A stretch of 64,000 bases of DNA. Origin: Rhizobium sp. CC-YZS058. Lineage in GTDB: Bacteria; Pseudomonadota; Alphaproteobacteria; Rhizobiales; Rhizobiaceae. Where the stretch lies: the NCBI RefSeq assembly GCF_034720595.1, contig NZ_JAYESJ010000001.1, positions 2,134,001-2,198,000 of the forward strand. The letters run 5' to 3'. This document shows, piece after piece, positions 27,729 through 49,582 of this stretch (positions are counted from its first letter, which is position 1; each line of letters opens with the position of its first letter). Made by a program: the position numbers and the translations under genes. The notes beneath the pieces are model-generated. The model was given only the letters and a program-made list of their open reading frames with translations, did not search any database and was not told the DNA's origin.

Positions 27729-28127
27729 TTAGAATACGGAGCAGAGAACCTCGCCGCCAACGTTCTGTTCGCGTGCCTGGTGATCAGCCATCACACCCTT
27801 CGGGGTCGAAAGGATGGTGATGCCGAGACCGTTCGCGACCTGCGGAATGGACTTGACCGAGACATAGACCCGGCGGCCCGGCTTGGAGACGCGGCCGATC
27901 TCGCGGATCACGGACGCACCTTCATAGTACTTGAGCTCGATGGAGAGCTCGGTCTTGCCGTTGTCGAATTCGACTTCGGAATAGCCGCGGATGTAGCCTT
28001 CGGCCTGGAGAACGTCGAGCACGCGCGCGCGCAGCTTGGAGGCCGGCGTCGTGACGCTGGACTTGCGGCGGGCAGCACCGTTGCGGATACGGGTGAGCAT
28101 ATCGCCCAAGGGATCAGTCATAGTCAT
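27729..28127 (-). CDS. rpsH: 30S ribosomal protein S8
   Basis: 132 residues: [13 protein letters not shown] start and C-terminal [20 protein letters not shown], the S8 signature. In E. coli S8 represses the spc operon at the rplE start; no such site was examined here. An internal ATG two codons in is an alternative start. Confidence 0.99.
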   Translation of the reverse strand: MTMTDPLGDMLTRIRNGAARRKSSVTTPASKLRARVLDVLQAEGYIRGYSEVEFDNGKTELSIELKYYEGASVIREIGRVSKPGRRVYVSVKSIPQVANGLGITILSTPKGVMADHQAREQNVGGEVLCSVF

Positions 28128-28139
28128 GTGCCCGTCTCC

Positions 28140-28445
28140 TTACCAGCTCGACTTCACGATGCCCGGAACCCGGCCGAAGTTGCCGAGTTCGCGCAGCGCG
28201 ATACGGGACATCTTGAGCTTCCGGTAATAGGCGCGCGGACGGCCGGTGACTTCGCAACGGTTGCGAATGCGGGTCTTCGACCCGTCACGCGGCAGGCTTG
28301 CCAGCTTCAGAGTTGCCTGGAACCGCTCTTCGATCGGAAGAGACTGGTTCATGATGATTGCCTTCAGCTCGGCACGCTTGCCGGCCTGCTGGGCAACCGT
28401 CTTGCGGCGGCGCTTGTTCTTTTCGACTGCGCTCGTTTTCGCCAT
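28140..28445 (-). CDS. rpsN: 30S ribosomal protein S14
   Basis: 101 residues, the long zinc-independent form (no CxxC pairs). Conserved [20 protein letters not shown] and [20 protein letters not shown] at the C-terminus. Binds the 16S head. Confidence 0.99.
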   Translation of the reverse strand: MAKTSAVEKNKRRRKTVAQQAGKRAELKAIIMNQSLPIEERFQATLKLASLPRDGSKTRIRNRCEVTGRPRAYYRKLKMSRIALRELGNFGRVPGIVKSSW

Positions 28446-28476
28446 GAAACGTAATCCTTCTGCTTGTCGTTACGGC

Positions 28477-29037
28477 TTACTGGCGAAACGGGAAGTTGAA
28501 TTCCGTGAGCAGAGCCCGCGCTTCCTCGTCCGTCTTTGCCGTCGTGCAAACGATGATGTCCATGCCCCACATCTGATCAACCTTGTCGTAGTTGATCTCG
28601 GGGAACACGATGTGCTCCTTGATGCCCATGGCGAAGTTGCCACGGCCGTCGAAGGACTTCGGATTCAAGCCCCGGAAGTCGCGAACGCGCGGCAGAGCGA
28701 TGTTCACGAGACGGTCCAGGAACTCATACATGCGGGCGCCGCGAAGGGTGACCTTTGCGCCGATCGGCATGCCTTCGCGCAGCTTGAAGCCGGCGATGGA
28801 GGTGCGGGCACGGGTGATGACCGGCTTCTGGCCGGCGATCGCTGCAAGATCGGCCGCCGCAACGGTCGGCTTCTTGCTGTCGCCGGTGGATTCGCCGACG
28901 CCCATGTTGATGACGATCTTTTCGAGCTTCGGGATCTGCATCTCGTTGGCGTAGGAGAACTTCTCCTTGATCGCCGCGCGGATCCGCTCGTTGTATTCCT
29001 TCTTGAGCCGCGGCTCGTAGGTCTTGGCGTCAGACAT
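28477..29037 (-). CDS. rplE: 50S ribosomal protein L5
   Basis: 186 residues; [20 protein letters not shown] and [20 protein letters not shown] are the L5 signatures. Binds 5S rRNA and contacts the P-site tRNA. Overlaps the end of rplX by eight bases. Confidence 0.99.
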   Translation of the reverse strand: MSDAKTYEPRLKKEYNERIRAAIKEKFSYANEMQIPKLEKIVINMGVGESTGDSKKPTVAAADLAAIAGQKPVITRARTSIAGFKLREGMPIGAKVTLRGARMYEFLDRLVNIALPRVRDFRGLNPKSFDGRGNFAMGIKEHIVFPEINYDKVDQMWGMDIIVCTTAKTDEEARALLTEFNFPFRQ

Positions 29038-29338
29038 CGATCACTTCTCCCGAACGCTTGGCCACGCGGACCTTCTTGTCGCCTTCGATCCGGAAACCGA
29101 CGCGGGTCGGCTTGCCGTCCTTGTCGGCGATCGCGATGTTGGACAGGTGGATCGGCGCTTCCTTGGTGATGATGCCGGCTTCCTGGCTCTGGGTCTGGCG
29201 CTGGTGGCGCTTGACCAGATTGATGCCGCGCACGACCGCGCGATCTTCCTTCGGCATGACCTGGACAACTTCGCCGGTGCGGCCCTTGTCCTTGCCGGCG
29301 AGTACGACGACCTTGTCGCCCTTGCGAATCTTGTTCAT
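29030..29338 (-). CDS. rplX: 50S ribosomal protein L24
   Basis: 102 residues. KOW motif [20 protein letters not shown] at the start, then [14 protein letters not shown]. An early assembly protein of the large subunit. 14 bases after rplN. Confidence 0.99.
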   Translation of the reverse strand: MNKIRKGDKVVVLAGKDKGRTGEVVQVMPKEDRAVVRGINLVKRHQRQTQSQEAGIITKEAPIHLSNIAIADKDGKPTRVGFRIEGDKKVRVAKRSGEVIDV

Positions 29339-29352
29339 CTCTCGTCGCTCCC

Positions 29353-29721
29353 TTACAGTACTTCCGGAGCCAGCGAGATGATCTTCATGTGGTTCTTGGC
29401 GCGAAGTTCGCGCGGAACCGGTCCGAAGATGCGGGTGCCGATCGGCTCTTTCTTGTTGTCGATAAGAACGGCTGCGTTGTTATCGAAGCGGATGACGCTG
29501 CCGTCGGCGCGGCGGATGTCCTTGGCGGTGCGAACGACGACCGCCTTCATCACGTCGCCCTTCTTCACGCGGCCGCGCGGAATAGCTTCCTTGATCGACA
29601 CGACGATCACGTCGCCGACCGAAGCATATTTGCGCTTGGAGCCGCCCAGCACCTTGATGCACATGACACGACGTGCGCCGGAATTATCCGCCACGTCGAG
29701 GTTTGTTTGCATCTGAATCAT
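29353..29721 (-). CDS. rplN: 50S ribosomal protein L14
   Basis: 122 residues: [20 protein letters not shown], and [20 protein letters not shown] with FDNNAAVLI, the full uL14 pattern. First gene of the spc block, behind a 345-base gap with a terminator, so it probably has its own promoter. Confidence 0.99.
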   Translation of the reverse strand: MIQMQTNLDVADNSGARRVMCIKVLGGSKRKYASVGDVIVVSIKEAIPRGRVKKGDVMKAVVVRTAKDIRRADGSVIRFDNNAAVLIDNKKEPIGTRIFGPVPRELRAKNHMKIISLAPEVL

Positions 29722-30066
29722 GTCAGGTCGCCTTCTTGTTGAACCGGACCGGTTGGAGCGCTGCGCCTTGCGGCAGGGCTCCCCTGTTCCAGCTATGAAA
29801 AATCACCTGCGCCGCAGCGCCCTCCCCTCACCGAGGAGAAGGTCCTCTTCGACACAGTGCCTTGTTTTGGCATTTCCCGTCCGGGCGGTGAACGCCAGGC
29901 AGACGGCATGCGACAGCGCGGGATGGTTTTGCCAGGGTGGTTTCCTGAAACCAGGACCTTCCGTGCGCTCAAAGCAAAAGAACGCCCGTCCCTCCGAGCG
30001 TTCCGTGGCTGCTTCATACAGGATTCGGCGCCGGGCGCAAGGCCCAACGCGTCATCTCAGGCGTCT
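29722..30066. other. rpsQ-rplN spacer (S10/spc junction)
   Basis: 345 bases. Next to rpsQ is a terminator-like hairpin (29972-30003). Nearer rplN there is a short palindrome GGTTTC-CT-GAAACC (about 29939-29952). No gene or clear promoter was recognised; the region should carry the spc-block promoter if the terminator is efficient. Confidence 0.5.
29972..30003 (-). terminator. Probable terminator after rpsQ
   Basis: Minus-strand stem GAACGCTCG/CGGGCGTTC (29980-30003, one G-T pair) with a short loop, followed by TTTTGCTTT. About 65 bases past the rpsQ stop. Confidence 0.65.
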
Positions 30067-30309
30067 TTACGCCTCGGCAGAGGTCGTGACGACCGTCCAG
30101 CGCTTGTCCTTGGAGATCGGAGCGCATTCCTGGATGGAAACGACATCGCCGACCTTGAACTGGTTGGCTTCGTCATGCGCCTTGTACTTCTTGGAACGGC
30201 GGACGGTCTTCTGGAGCAGCGGGTGTGCGAATCGGCGCTCGACGCGAACGACGATGGTCTTGTCGTTCTTGTCGGAAACAACCGTGCCCTGCAGAATGCG
30301 TTTCGGCAT
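30067..30309 (-). CDS. rpsQ: 30S ribosomal protein S17
   Basis: 80 residues: [20 protein letters not shown], then [20 protein letters not shown], the uS17 OB-fold pattern. Last gene of the S10 block; 12 bases after rpmC. Confidence 0.99.
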   Translation of the reverse strand: MPKRILQGTVVSDKNDKTIVVRVERRFAHPLLQKTVRRSKKYKAHDEANQFKVGDVVSIQECAPISKDKRWTVVTTSAEA

Positions 30310-30321
30310 TGTTCTTGGTCC

Positions 30322-30522
30322 TTAGGCCTTGGCTTCTGCCGCCTTCTGGCGGGCAATGGTTTTGATGCGCGCGATGTCCTTGCGGACTTCGTTGATGCGC
30401 GACGACTTCTCAAGCTGGCCGGTCGCCTTCTGGAAGCGCAGGTTGAACTGCTCCTTCTTCAGCTTGGCAAGCTCGTCGTTGAGCTGATCGGCGCTGAGCG
30501 CCCGAACGTCACTGGCTTTCAT
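30322..30522 (-). CDS. rpmC: 50S ribosomal protein L29
   Basis: 66 residues, two helices: [20 protein letters not shown] and [18 protein letters not shown]. Sits at the polypeptide exit tunnel near trigger factor. The ATG at 30522 is chosen over the longer frame since bL29/uL29 proteins start with MKA. Confidence 0.98.
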   Translation of the reverse strand: MKASDVRALSADQLNDELAKLKKEQFNLRFQKATGQLEKSSRINEVRKDIARIKTIARQKAAEAKA

Positions 30523-30532
30523 CTCGGTCTCC

Positions 30533-30946
30533 TTACTCCGCAATGCGCTGAACGAAGCGCGTCTTGACGGAGAGCTTGGCCGCGCCGAGGCGAAGAGCTT
30601 CGCGAGCAAGTTCTTCGCTCACGCCGTCGATTTCGAACATCATGCGGCCGGGCTTGACCTTGCAGGCCCAGTATTCGACCGAACCCTTACCCTTACCCAT
30701 GCGGACTTCGGTCGGCTTCGCAGTGACCGGAACGTCCGGGAACACGCGGATCCAGACGCGGCCGGCACGCTTCATATGACGCGTGATCGCGCGGCGGGCC
30801 GCCTCGATCTCGCGTGCATTGACGCGGTTGGGCTCCAGCGACTTCAGGCCGAATTCGCCGAATGCGAGATCGAAGCCGCCCTTGGCCACACCCTTGATGC
30901 GGCCCTTGAACTGCTTGCGATATTTCGTACGCTTTGGCTGCAACAT
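30533..30946 (-). CDS. rplP: 50S ribosomal protein L16
   Basis: 137 residues: [19 protein letters not shown], and [20 protein letters not shown], the L16 signature. Binds near the A-site tRNA and 23S helix 38. 38 bases after rpsC, 10 before rpmC. Confidence 0.99.
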   Translation of the reverse strand: MLQPKRTKYRKQFKGRIKGVAKGGFDLAFGEFGLKSLEPNRVNAREIEAARRAITRHMKRAGRVWIRVFPDVPVTAKPTEVRMGKGKGSVEYWACKVKPGRMMFEIDGVSEELAREALRLGAAKLSVKTRFVQRIAE

Positions 30947-30984
30947 TTTTTTACTTCTCCGATATTGGCTGCCAAACGCGACTG

Positions 30985-31719
30985 TTACGCGTTTTCACGA
31001 CGACGGTCGCGATCGCGGTCACCGCGTTCGCGGCTGCCCGGACCCTGACTGTCATTCTCGCTCGCGCGACGCTCCGAAGCCATCGGATCATGCTCGAGGA
31101 TTTCGCCCTTGAAGATCCAGACCTTGATGCCGCAGATCCCGAAGGCGGTTTCGGCTTCGGCAACGCCGTAGTCGATGTCGGCCCGCAGCGTGTGCAGCGG
31201 AACGCGGCCTTCGCGGTACCATTCGGTCCGGGCGATTTCTGCACCGCCGAGACGGCCGGCGCAGGTGATCTTGATGCCTTCGGCGCCGAGACGCATGGCC
31301 GACTGGACCGAACGCTTCATGGCGCGGCGGAACGCCACGCGGCGCTCGAGCTGCTGGGCGATCGACTGGGCGACGAGCGTCGCGTCCACTTCCGGCTTAC
31401 GCACTTCAACGATGTTGAGGTGCGTTTCGGAATTGGTCATCTCGGAAAGCTTGCGACGCAGCTTTTCGATGTCCGCGCCCTTCTTGCCGATGATGAGGCC
31501 CGGGCGAGCCGAGTGGATCGTCACGCGGCACTTCTTGTGCGGGCGCTCGATGACCACCTTGGAGATGCCGGCCTGCTTCAGTTCGGCCATCAGATACTTG
31601 CGGATCTTCAGGTCTTCGTGGAGCAGCTGACCATATTCGGCATTGTCCGCGAACCAGCGGCTGTCCCAGGTCCGGTTGATGCCGAGACGGAAACCGATCG
31701 GATTAATCTTCTGGCCCAT
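30985..31719 (-). CDS. rpsC: 30S ribosomal protein S3
   Basis: 244 residues. N-terminal KH domain with [19 protein letters not shown], then the C-terminal signature [21 protein letters not shown] charged tail rich in Arg, Asp and Asn extends past the E. coli end. Lines the mRNA entry channel. Its start overlaps the rplV stop by one base (TAATG). Confidence 0.99.
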   Translation of the reverse strand: MGQKINPIGFRLGINRTWDSRWFADNAEYGQLLHEDLKIRKYLMAELKQAGISKVVIERPHKKCRVTIHSARPGLIIGKKGADIEKLRRKLSEMTNSETHLNIVEVRKPEVDATLVAQSIAQQLERRVAFRRAMKRSVQSAMRLGAEGIKITCAGRLGGAEIARTEWYREGRVPLHTLRADIDYGVAEAETAFGICGIKVWIFKGEILEHDPMASERRASENDSQGPGSRERGDRDRDRRRENA

Positions 31720-32108
31720 TATGCGGCCTCCCCTTTGGCTTCCACTTCACGAACGACGATCGTCAGGTGGGCGAACGGCTTTTCGATGCGCGACGCGCGG
31801 CCGCGGCCACGCGCGTGGAAACGCTTCATGGTGATCGACTTGCCGACGAACGCTTCCGCGACGACGAGTGCGTCGACGTCGAGGTCGTGGTTGTTTTCGG
31901 CGTTCGCGATCGCCGATTCAAGCGTCTTCTTGACGGTGCCGGCGATGCGCTTGCGGGAGAATTCCAGCTCAGCGAGGGCGCGATCAACCTTCTTGCCGCG
32001 GATCATCGCGGCAACCAGGTTCAGCTTCTGCGGGCTGACGCGGATCGTGCGGGCGACGGCCTGCGCCTCGTTATCCGCCAGGCGGCGTGCGGCTTTAGCC
32101 TTGGCCAT
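31719..32108 (-). CDS. rplV: 50S ribosomal protein L22
   Basis: 129 residues: [20 protein letters not shown], and the hairpin [20 protein letters not shown] that reaches into the exit tunnel, where macrolide-resistance changes arise; this copy looks ordinary. Two bases after rpsS. Confidence 0.99.
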   Translation of the reverse strand: MAKAKAARRLADNEAQAVARTIRVSPQKLNLVAAMIRGKKVDRALAELEFSRKRIAGTVKKTLESAIANAENNHDLDVDALVVAEAFVGKSITMKRFHARGRGRASRIEKPFAHLTIVVREVEAKGEAA

Positions 32109-32110
32109 CG

Positions 32111-32389
32111 TTACTTCCTCTTCGCCTTCTTGTCCGCACCGTGACCGTAATAGGTCCGGGTCGGAGAGAATTCACCGAACTTGTGACCGACCATGTCTTC
32201 GTTGACGCTGACCGGAACATGCTTCGAGCCATTGTAGACACCGAAGGTCAGGCCGACGAACTGCGGCAGGATCGTGGAGCGACGGCTCCAGATCTTGATC
32301 ACTTCATTGCGGCCGCCTTCGCGCACCTTCTCAGCCTTCTTGAGAAGATAGCCGTCGACGAACGGACCTTTCCAAACTGAACGAGCCAT
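32111..32389 (-). CDS. rpsS: 30S ribosomal protein S19
   Basis: 92 residues: [20 protein letters not shown], and [17 protein letters not shown], the uS19 signature. Binds the 16S head with S13. 15 bases after rplB. Confidence 0.99.
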   Translation of the reverse strand: MARSVWKGPFVDGYLLKKAEKVREGGRNEVIKIWSRRSTILPQFVGLTFGVYNGSKHVPVSVNEDMVGHKFGEFSPTRTYYGHGADKKAKRK

Positions 32390-32404
32390 TTCAGACTACC
32401 TCTC

Positions 32405-33241
32405 TTACTTCTTACGCTGGTGGCGCGAGCGCATGATGAACTTGTCGGTCGACTTGTTCGAACGGGTGCGCTTGCCCTTGGTCGGCTTGCCCCACGGGGA
32501 GACCGGATGACGGCCACCCGAGGTGCGGCCTTCACCACCGCCGTGCGGGTGGTCGACGGGGTTCATGACAACGCCGCGGTTGTGCGGGGTCTTGCCGCGC
32601 CAGCGCGTGCGACCGGCCTTGCCGTCGTTGATGTTGCCGTGGTCGGGGTTCGACACGGCGCCGACGCTGGCCAGGCACGAGGCGTGCACGAGGCGCTGTT
32701 CGCCCGAGTTCAGGCGAAGGATCGCCATGCCCTGGTCGCGACCGACCAGCTGCACATAGGTGCCGGCCGAACGGGCGATCTGGCCACCCTTGCCGGGCTT
32801 CATTTCCACATTGTGGACGATGGAGCCGACCGGGATGTACTGCAGCGGCATCGCATTGCCGGGCTTCACGTCAACCGCCTTTTCGGACGCGATGACCTTG
32901 TCGCCGACGGCGAGGCGCTGCGGGGCGATGATGTAGGCCTGCTCGCCGTCCGCATAGGTGATGAGCGCGATGAAGGCCGTGCGGTTCGGGTCGTATTCCA
33001 GACGCTCGACCGTGCCTTCCACGTCGAACTTGCGACGCTTGAAGTCGATCAGACGGTAGGTCCGCTTGTGACCGCCGCCGATGAAGCGGGCGGTGATACG
33101 GCCGAGGTTGTTACGACCGCCGCTCTTGGTCAGACCCTGGGTCAGCGCCTTGACAGGCTTGCCCTTCCAGAGGTCCGACCGGTCGACGATGACCAGCTGG
33201 CGCTGGCTCGGGGTCGTCGGATTGTAGCTTTTCAATGCCAT
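32405..33241 (-). CDS. rplB: 50S ribosomal protein L2
   Basis: 278 residues. Starts [17 protein letters not shown]; the C-terminal [20 protein letters not shown] includes the conserved histidine near the peptidyl-transferase centre. 58 bases after rplW. Confidence 0.99.
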   Translation of the reverse strand: MALKSYNPTTPSQRQLVIVDRSDLWKGKPVKALTQGLTKSGGRNNLGRITARFIGGGHKRTYRLIDFKRRKFDVEGTVERLEYDPNRTAFIALITYADGEQAYIIAPQRLAVGDKVIASEKAVDVKPGNAMPLQYIPVGSIVHNVEMKPGKGGQIARSAGTYVQLVGRDQGMAILRLNSGEQRLVHASCLASVGAVSNPDHGNINDGKAGRTRWRGKTPHNRGVVMNPVDHPHGGGEGRTSGGRHPVSPWGKPTKGKRTRSNKSTDKFIMRSRHQRKK

Positions 33242-33299
33242 TTTCTTGTTCCCTTGAGAGGCTTTGTCAGGGGTTGTTCAAACCGCGCTGGACGAAACC

Positions 33300-33593
33300 T
33301 TAGAGCCCGGTGGAGACGTCGATCGACTGACCGTCCGCAAGCGTGACGATCGCCTTCTTCACGTCCTTCTGCCGGCCGGCGAAACCACGGAACCGCTTCG
33401 TCTTGCCCTTGCGGACAAGCGTGTTGACGGCCATGACCTTGACGCCGAACAATGCTTCGACCGCAGCCTTGATCTCAGGCTTGGAGGCACCCTTGGCGAC
33501 GTTGAACACGATCTGGTTCTGCTCGGAGATGAGCGTCGACTTTTCGGTGATCGACGGAGAGACGATCACATCGTAATGGCGAAGATCCGTCAC
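33300..33593 (-). CDS. rplW: 50S ribosomal protein L23
   Basis: 97 residues: [20 protein letters not shown] and a loop [20 protein letters not shown]. Docking site for SRP and trigger factor at the tunnel exit. Overlaps the rplD stop by four bases (ATGA). Confidence 0.99.
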   Translation of the reverse strand: MTDLRHYDVIVSPSITEKSTLISEQNQIVFNVAKGASKPEIKAAVEALFGVKVMAVNTLVRKGKTKRFRGFAGRQKDVKKAIVTLADGQSIDVSTGL

Positions 33594-34210
33594 TTGAACC
33601 GCTCCTCCAGAGCCTCGATCGCTGCCTTGGAAAGCACGAGCTTGCCGCGGCGCAGAATGTCGTACACGTTGATGCCCTGAACCGGCAGCACATCCACGTT
33701 CGGGATGTTCTTGGCAGCGAGCGCGAAGTTGTTGTCGAGCTCGGCGCCGCCGATGATCAGCGCATTGGTGAGGCCGAGGGTCGCGAAGTGACCCGTCAGC
33801 AGCTTGGTCTTGGCTTCGGCAGCAACCAGGTCGTCGACGACGATCAGTTCGGCAGCCTTTGCCTTGGCCGAAAGCGCGTGACGCAGGCCGAGCGCGCGGA
33901 CCTTCTTGGGAAGATCATGCTCGTGGCTGCGGACAACCGGGCCGTGGGCCTTGCCGCCGCCGCGGAACTGCGGAGCGCGGGCAGAGTGATGGCGGGCGCG
34001 GCCCGTACCCTTCTGCTTGTACATCTTGGCGCCCGTGCGGGACACTTCGCCACGCGTCAGGGTCTTGTGCGTGCCCTGCTGCTTCTTGGCGAGCTGCCAG
34101 CGAATAACGCGGGCGATGATGTCTTCACGCGGCTCGAGGCCGAAGATGGCGTCGGAGAGGGAGACCTTGCCGGCGTCCTTCCCTTCCAGGGTGGTGACGG
34201 TGAGATCCAT
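33590..34210 (-). CDS. rplD: 50S ribosomal protein L4
   Basis: 206 residues. The tunnel loop ([20 protein letters not shown]) is at about 60-80. In E. coli L4 also represses its own operon; whether it does here is unknown, though the rpsJ leader has a hairpin. Its ATG overlaps the rplC stop by one base. Confidence 0.99.
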   Translation of the reverse strand: MDLTVTTLEGKDAGKVSLSDAIFGLEPREDIIARVIRWQLAKKQQGTHKTLTRGEVSRTGAKMYKQKGTGRARHHSARAPQFRGGGKAHGPVVRSHEHDLPKKVRALGLRHALSAKAKAAELIVVDDLVAAEAKTKLLTGHFATLGLTNALIIGGAELDNNFALAAKNIPNVDVLPVQGINVYDILRRGKLVLSKAAIEALEERFK

Positions 34211-34905
34211 TATTCGGCTCCCTCATTGGCTGCTGCACGGACACCGGCCGGACGCGGAGCGTTTTCCGGGATGCTGGCCTTGATGGCGTCGCGGACGACG
34301 ATCCAGGAGCCCTTGGAGCCGGGAACGGCACCCTTGACGAGGATCAGACCGCGGTCTTCATCGGTGGATACGACTTCGAGGTTTTGGGTGGTGATGCGGG
34401 TCTGGCCCATGTGGCCGGCCATGCGCTTGCCCTTCCAGACGCGGCCCGGATCCTGGTTGGAACCGGTCGAACCATGCGAACGGTGCGAGACCGAGACGCC
34501 GTGGGTCGCACGCAGACCGCCGAAGTTGTGGCGCTTCATGGCGCCGGCGAAGCCCTTACCGATCGAGGTGCCCGTGACGTCGACCAGCTGGCCGGCGACG
34601 AAATGGGACGCCGTCAGCTCGGCGCCGATGTCGATCAGGTTGTCTTCGGTCACGCGGAATTCGACGAGCTTGGCCTTCGGCTCGACGTTGGCAGCGGCGA
34701 AGTGGCCGCGCTGTGCCTTGGTCGTGTTCTTGACCTTCGTCTGGCCGGCGCCGAGCTGAACGGCAACGTAGCCGTTCTTTTCTTCGGTCCGGTGAGAGAC
34801 GACCTGGCAGTTCTCCATCCGCAGGACGGTTACCGGGATATGTTCGCCGGCGTCGTTATAGACCCGGGTCATTCCCACTTTCTGTGCAATCACACCTGAA
34901 CGCAT
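34210..34905 (-). CDS. rplC: 50S ribosomal protein L3
   Basis: 231 residues, with a C-terminal extension ([20 protein letters not shown]) beyond the usual 210. Conserved [18 protein letters not shown] and the loop [20 protein letters not shown] that approaches the peptidyl-transferase centre. Start ATG at 34905 matches the family N-terminus [14 protein letters not shown]; the frame is open upstream. A 227-base spacer with no recognised element separates it from rpsJ. Confidence 0.98.
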   Translation of the reverse strand: MRSGVIAQKVGMTRVYNDAGEHIPVTVLRMENCQVVSHRTEEKNGYVAVQLGAGQTKVKNTTKAQRGHFAAANVEPKAKLVEFRVTEDNLIDIGAELTASHFVAGQLVDVTGTSIGKGFAGAMKRHNFGGLRATHGVSVSHRSHGSTGSNQDPGRVWKGKRMAGHMGQTRITTQNLEVVSTDEDRGLILVKGAVPGSKGSWIVVRDAIKASIPENAPRPAGVRAAANEGAE

Positions 34906-35132
34906 CGGTTCATTCCTCTTCGAGTCCCTGTCGGGGCAAGCCCCTCCAGCCTCTTGTTCAAGGCTTCCATCCGGCATTTCCGCCTTTGGTCACCCGTTTC
35001 TGGAAGCCGTTGAGCCTTGGGCTCACGTACCTTCCTTGTTATATCCGCCGGCAAGAGCCCGATCGCCGCCACACGAAGCAGCGGAATCACACTCTGTCCT
35101 GCGGAGGCCTTCTATCGCCGCTCGCGCGGGAC

Positions 35133-35441
35133 TTAAAGCTTGATTTCGACGTCGACACCAGCGGCGAGGTCGAGCTTCATCAGGGCGTCGACCGTCTGGG
35201 GGGTCGGATCGACGATGTCGAGAAGGCGCTTGTGGGTGCGCATCTCGAACTGCTCGCGGCTCTTCTTGTCGATGTGGGGCGAGCGGTTGACGGTGAACTT
35301 CTCGATCCGCGTGGGAAGCGGAACCGGGCCGCGAACGCTGGCGCCGGTGCGCTTGGCGGTCGACACGATTTCGCGCGTGGAGGCATCGAGGATCCGGTGA
35401 TCGAACGCCTTCAGGCGGATGCGGATATTCTGGCCGTTCAT
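35133..35441 (-). CDS. rpsJ: 30S ribosomal protein S10
   Basis: 102 residues: [34 protein letters not shown]. Also the NusE partner of NusB in antitermination. First gene of the S10 block, with a promoter overlapping the tuf1 terminator and a leader hairpin. The ATG at 35441 is the family start; the longer frame reads through the leader hairpin. Confidence 0.99.
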   Translation of the reverse strand: MNGQNIRIRLKAFDHRILDASTREIVSTAKRTGASVRGPVPLPTRIEKFTVNRSPHIDKKSREQFEMRTHKRLLDIVDPTPQTVDALMKLDLAAGVDVEIKL

Positions 35442-35463
35442 TCGACTAGTCCTTGCTGGTTTC

Positions 35464-35482
35464 CGTATGGCAGTGCCATACG
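35464..35482 (-). promoter_or_regulatory. Leader hairpin of rpsJ
   Basis: Perfect 8-bp stem CGTATGGC/GCCATACG with a 3-base loop, between the predicted promoter and the rpsJ start. Could be a ribosomal-protein binding site or simply stabilise the 5' end. Confidence 0.6.
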
Positions 35483-35494
35483 CCAAATCTTCAA

Positions 35495-35522
35495 ATTGTT
35501 ACGGCCGGCCGCTCTTTGTCAA
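35495..35522 (-). promoter_or_regulatory. S10-operon promoter
   Basis: Minus-strand perfect TTGACA (35517-35522), 16-base spacer, AACAAT (35495-35500). The TT of the -35 box is the end of the T-run of the tuf1 terminator. Confidence 0.68.
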
Positions 35523-35556
35523 AAAACGCAGGGACCGGAGAAGCTCCCGTCCCTGC
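35521..35556 (-). terminator. Intrinsic terminator after tuf1
   Basis: Minus-strand 13-bp stem (35528-35556, one mismatch: GCAGGGACGGGAG/CTCCGGTCCCTGC) with a 3-base loop, followed by TTTTTT. 31 bases past the tuf1 stop. Confidence 0.9.
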
Positions 35557-35587
35557 TTGAGGCAAGCGGCCCTGCCCGCCCGGTCGA

Positions 35588-36763
<1,176 letters not shown>

Positions 36764-36828
36764 TTTCGGCTCTCCATTTCTTGCCCCAGAAGGGGTCGAA
36801 TTCTGTTGCGGCTAGAGGGTCGCTCCGG

Positions 36829-38928
<2,100 letters not shown>

Positions 38929-38958
38929 GATGGACTGCCTTTCGAAAGATGTCGTCGA

Positions 38959-39429
38959 TTACCAGCGGTAGTGCGAGAAAGCGCGGTTGGCGTCAGCCAT
39001 CTTGTGGGTGTCTTCACGCTTCTTCACAGCGCTGCCGCGGTTGTTGGCGGCATCCATGAGTTCGCCGCAGAGGCGATCGATCATGGTCGTTTCATTGCGC
39101 TTGCGGGCAGCGGAGATCAGCCAGCGGATGGCGAGAGCCTGACGGCGCTCCGGACGCACATCGACCGGAACCTGGTAGGTCGCACCGCCGACGCGGCGGG
39201 AGCGGACTTCGACATGGGGAGCGATGTTGTCGAGAGCCGAATGGAACACGGTCACCGGTTCCTGCTTCATCTTCGCCTGAACGGCATCGAAGGCACCGTA
39301 CACGATGTTTTCGGCAACAGACTTCTTACCATGAAGCATGATGGCGTTCATGAACTTCGTGACGACCAGATCACCGAACTTCGGATCCGGGTTGATCTCA
39401 CGCTTTTCTGCACTGTGGCGACGGGACAT
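38959..39429 (-). CDS. rpsG: 30S ribosomal protein S7
   Basis: 156 residues: [20 protein letters not shown] and [20 protein letters not shown], the uS7 signatures. Binds the 16S head beside the E site; in E. coli it regulates the str operon. 57 bases after rpsL. Confidence 0.99.
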   Translation of the reverse strand: MSRRHSAEKREINPDPKFGDLVVTKFMNAIMLHGKKSVAENIVYGAFDAVQAKMKQEPVTVFHSALDNIAPHVEVRSRRVGGATYQVPVDVRPERRQALAIRWLISAARKRNETTMIDRLCGELMDAANNRGSAVKKREDTHKMADANRAFSHYRW

Positions 39430-39486
39430 AGGTTTCGTCTCTCAACTTTATCTTTGTTTGCCCGGCGAAATGGCGCCGGTGATCGA

Positions 39487-39858
39487 TTACTTCGGACGCT
39501 TCGCGCCGTACTTGGAGCGGCGCTGCTTGCGGTTCTTGACGCCCTGGGTGTCGAGAACGCCGCGGATGATGTGGTAGCGAACGCCCGGCAAGTCCTTGAC
39601 GCGGCCGCCACGGATCATGACGACGGAGTGTTCCTGCAGGTTGTGGCCTTCGCCTGGAATATAGCCGATGACTTCGAAGCCATTGGTCAGACGGATCTTG
39701 GCGACCTTACGCAGAGCCGAGTTCGGCTTCTTCGGCGTCGTCGTGTAGACGCGGGTGCAGACGCCACGCTTCTGCGGGTTTTCCTGCAGAGCCGGGACCT
39801 TGTTGCGCTTGACCTGTGCCTGACGCGGCTTGCGGATCAGCTGGTTTACGGTAGGCAT
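39487..39858 (-). CDS. rpsL: 30S ribosomal protein S12
   Basis: 123 residues. [20 protein letters not shown] start. Lys43 in [10 protein letters not shown] and the lysine of RVKDLPG (about 88) are the wild-type, streptomycin-sensitive residues. First gene of the str operon. The ATG at 39858 fits the invariant N-terminus; the frame runs open a further 57 codons upstream. Confidence 0.99.
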
Positions 39859-40415
39859 AGAACCATCCCTTGCAAATCTTAATCTCAATGCCCTTTCGGG
39901 CGGATCGATGCCGTCTCCGGCGGGCGCGAACGCGTGCAAATGCGCAAAACAAGGGCCGATCCGCCTTTTCGCGGATGGCCCCACCAAAGCAGAGGACGCC
40001 GCTTCAAAACGGCGTCGTGCGTGCAGCATTCTTGGTCTTCAGCGTGCGTTTGAACCTTGTTTGAGGCGAACTCCAGAACGCGTCGTTCCGAACCAGCCAG
40101 CCTCACATGGGCTCCGATGGGGCGGGGTTTACTGATTTCACCCCTCCCCGTCAAGGGTTCAGGCACAAGATTCTCCCCGCCGATCGCACGCCAACCCCGA
40201 GAAACAGGGCTTTCGAGCTGGTTTTTGCGGTGGATGCGGCCCCACTCGCTAGCCATGGGCGCGGCCATTCCGTTCCCCGCCGCGGGAATCGCTTTGACAG
40301 GGGCTTGGCGAGAATCGATGCCGGCACGGTTGTTTTTCCGGGAACGAATTGTGGCGGCCGGATCTTCTGCTATAGGTCGAACATTACCCTCCCGGACAGT
40401 CAGCAAGGACCTGCC
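39859..40415. other. Divergent intergenic region rpsL / small conserved gene
   Basis: 557 bases. Toward rpsL there is a candidate promoter (40126-40154) and, nearer the gene, a hairpin with GACGCCG/CGGCGTC arms around 39990-40016. Toward the plus-strand gene, TTGTGG (40349-40354) and TATAGG (40371-40376), 16 apart, are a possible promoter. No other gene is seen; the long str leader may be regulatory. Confidence 0.5.
40126..40154 (-). promoter_or_regulatory. Candidate str-operon promoter
   Basis: Minus-strand TTGACG (40149-40154), spacer 17, TAAACC (40126-40131), about 270 bases upstream of rpsL. Confidence 0.5.
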
Positions 40416-40712
40416 ATGAGCGTCATCCCCGACAACGACAACAATTCCGATGGGCCCATGGTCTTCATCATCATCGGCAAGGCCTTCGAAAAGGAGACCG
40501 GCGAAGAAGGCGTGGATATCCACGTCATCCTGCGCGCCCCCGATGACGACACCGCCGTCCGCGAGGCCCTGAACGCGCTCGCCGACGAAGGCTTCCTCGA
40601 AGCCGACCTCGACCAGATCGGCGTGCTGGAAGGCGAGCCTGACGAAGAGCCGCATGCTTCGGCCTACAAGGGCGCCCTGACGGGTGAAGTCGCGATCATC
40701 CGGTTTGGATAA
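40416..40712 (+). CDS. Small conserved acidic protein of unknown function
   Basis: 98 residues. MVFIIIGKAFEKETGEEGVD, then VILRAPDDDTAVREALNALA and repeated acidic residues; the alternating strand-helix pattern suggests a compact alpha/beta fold. I do not recognise a named family. ATG at 40416 has AAGGA eight bases upstream; the frame is open for another 103 codons 5' but without matching signals. It faces away from rpsL and converges on rpoC through a shared terminator. Confidence 0.75.
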   Translation: MSVIPDNDNNSDGPMVFIIIGKAFEKETGEEGVDIHVILRAPDDDTAVREALNALADEGFLEADLDQIGVLEGEPDEEPHASAYKGALTGEVAIIRFG

Positions 40713-40788
40713 TGCCCATGCCTCCACTCGACCACGTTTGATGCGCGAGCTGCGCACCGCGCTGTTCGACTGCTTCTGAACGAATACC

Positions 40789-40823
40789 AAAAAAGCCGCC
40801 CGGATCGCTCCGGGCGGCTTTCT
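40789..40823. terminator. Bidirectional terminator between the small gene and rpoC
   Basis: Perfect 11-bp stem AGCCGCCCGGA/TCCGGGCGGCT (40794-40819) with a 4-base loop. On the minus strand TTTTTT follows (for rpoC); on the plus strand TTTCTT follows (for the small gene). Confidence 0.9.
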
Positions 40824-40848
40824 TCATGCCTGCACTCCTTGCCCCGGC

Positions 40849-45054
<4,206 letters not shown>

Positions 45055-45223
45055 GCCTGTCTCCTTGTGGGCGTGACGCCCTTATCATGAGCGGGTTGCC
45101 GGCTTTCCCGGGCGCCGGCCCTGCTCGTCTATCGGATGACGCCGCTCGTTCGAGCGGCCCTGCCCTGCCCTCATCGGGTGGGCAGCGCGCGCCGCAGAGG
45201 AGCGGCACGCGCCTTTTCGATCC

Positions 45224-49363
<4,140 letters not shown>

Positions 49364-49522
49364 CGTCGCTCCTTCAATGTTTTGCATCCGGGCCTGCAAC
49401 GGACGGGAACAGATGGCCAGTCGGCCCCGTCGACATGAGTGGCTCAATCTCGTTCAACGTCCGAAAACGCACAGCGCGGATTGCTGAGCTGCCTTCGGCC
49501 GGAACCATCCTCTTGAGAACCC

Positions 49523-49559
49523 ATTACCCAAAAGCCTCAATCAAGGGCTTTTGGGTAAT
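49523..49559. repeat. Long perfect inverted repeat in the rplL-rpoB spacer
   Basis: 14-bp perfect arms ATTACCCAAAAGCC / GGCTTTTGGGTAAT with a 9-base loop. In RNA it forms a long stem about 160 bases before rpoB. Possible RNase III processing site or attenuator. Confidence 0.7.
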
Positions 49560-49582
49560 ACGTTCGGAAAACGGTCAAAGAG

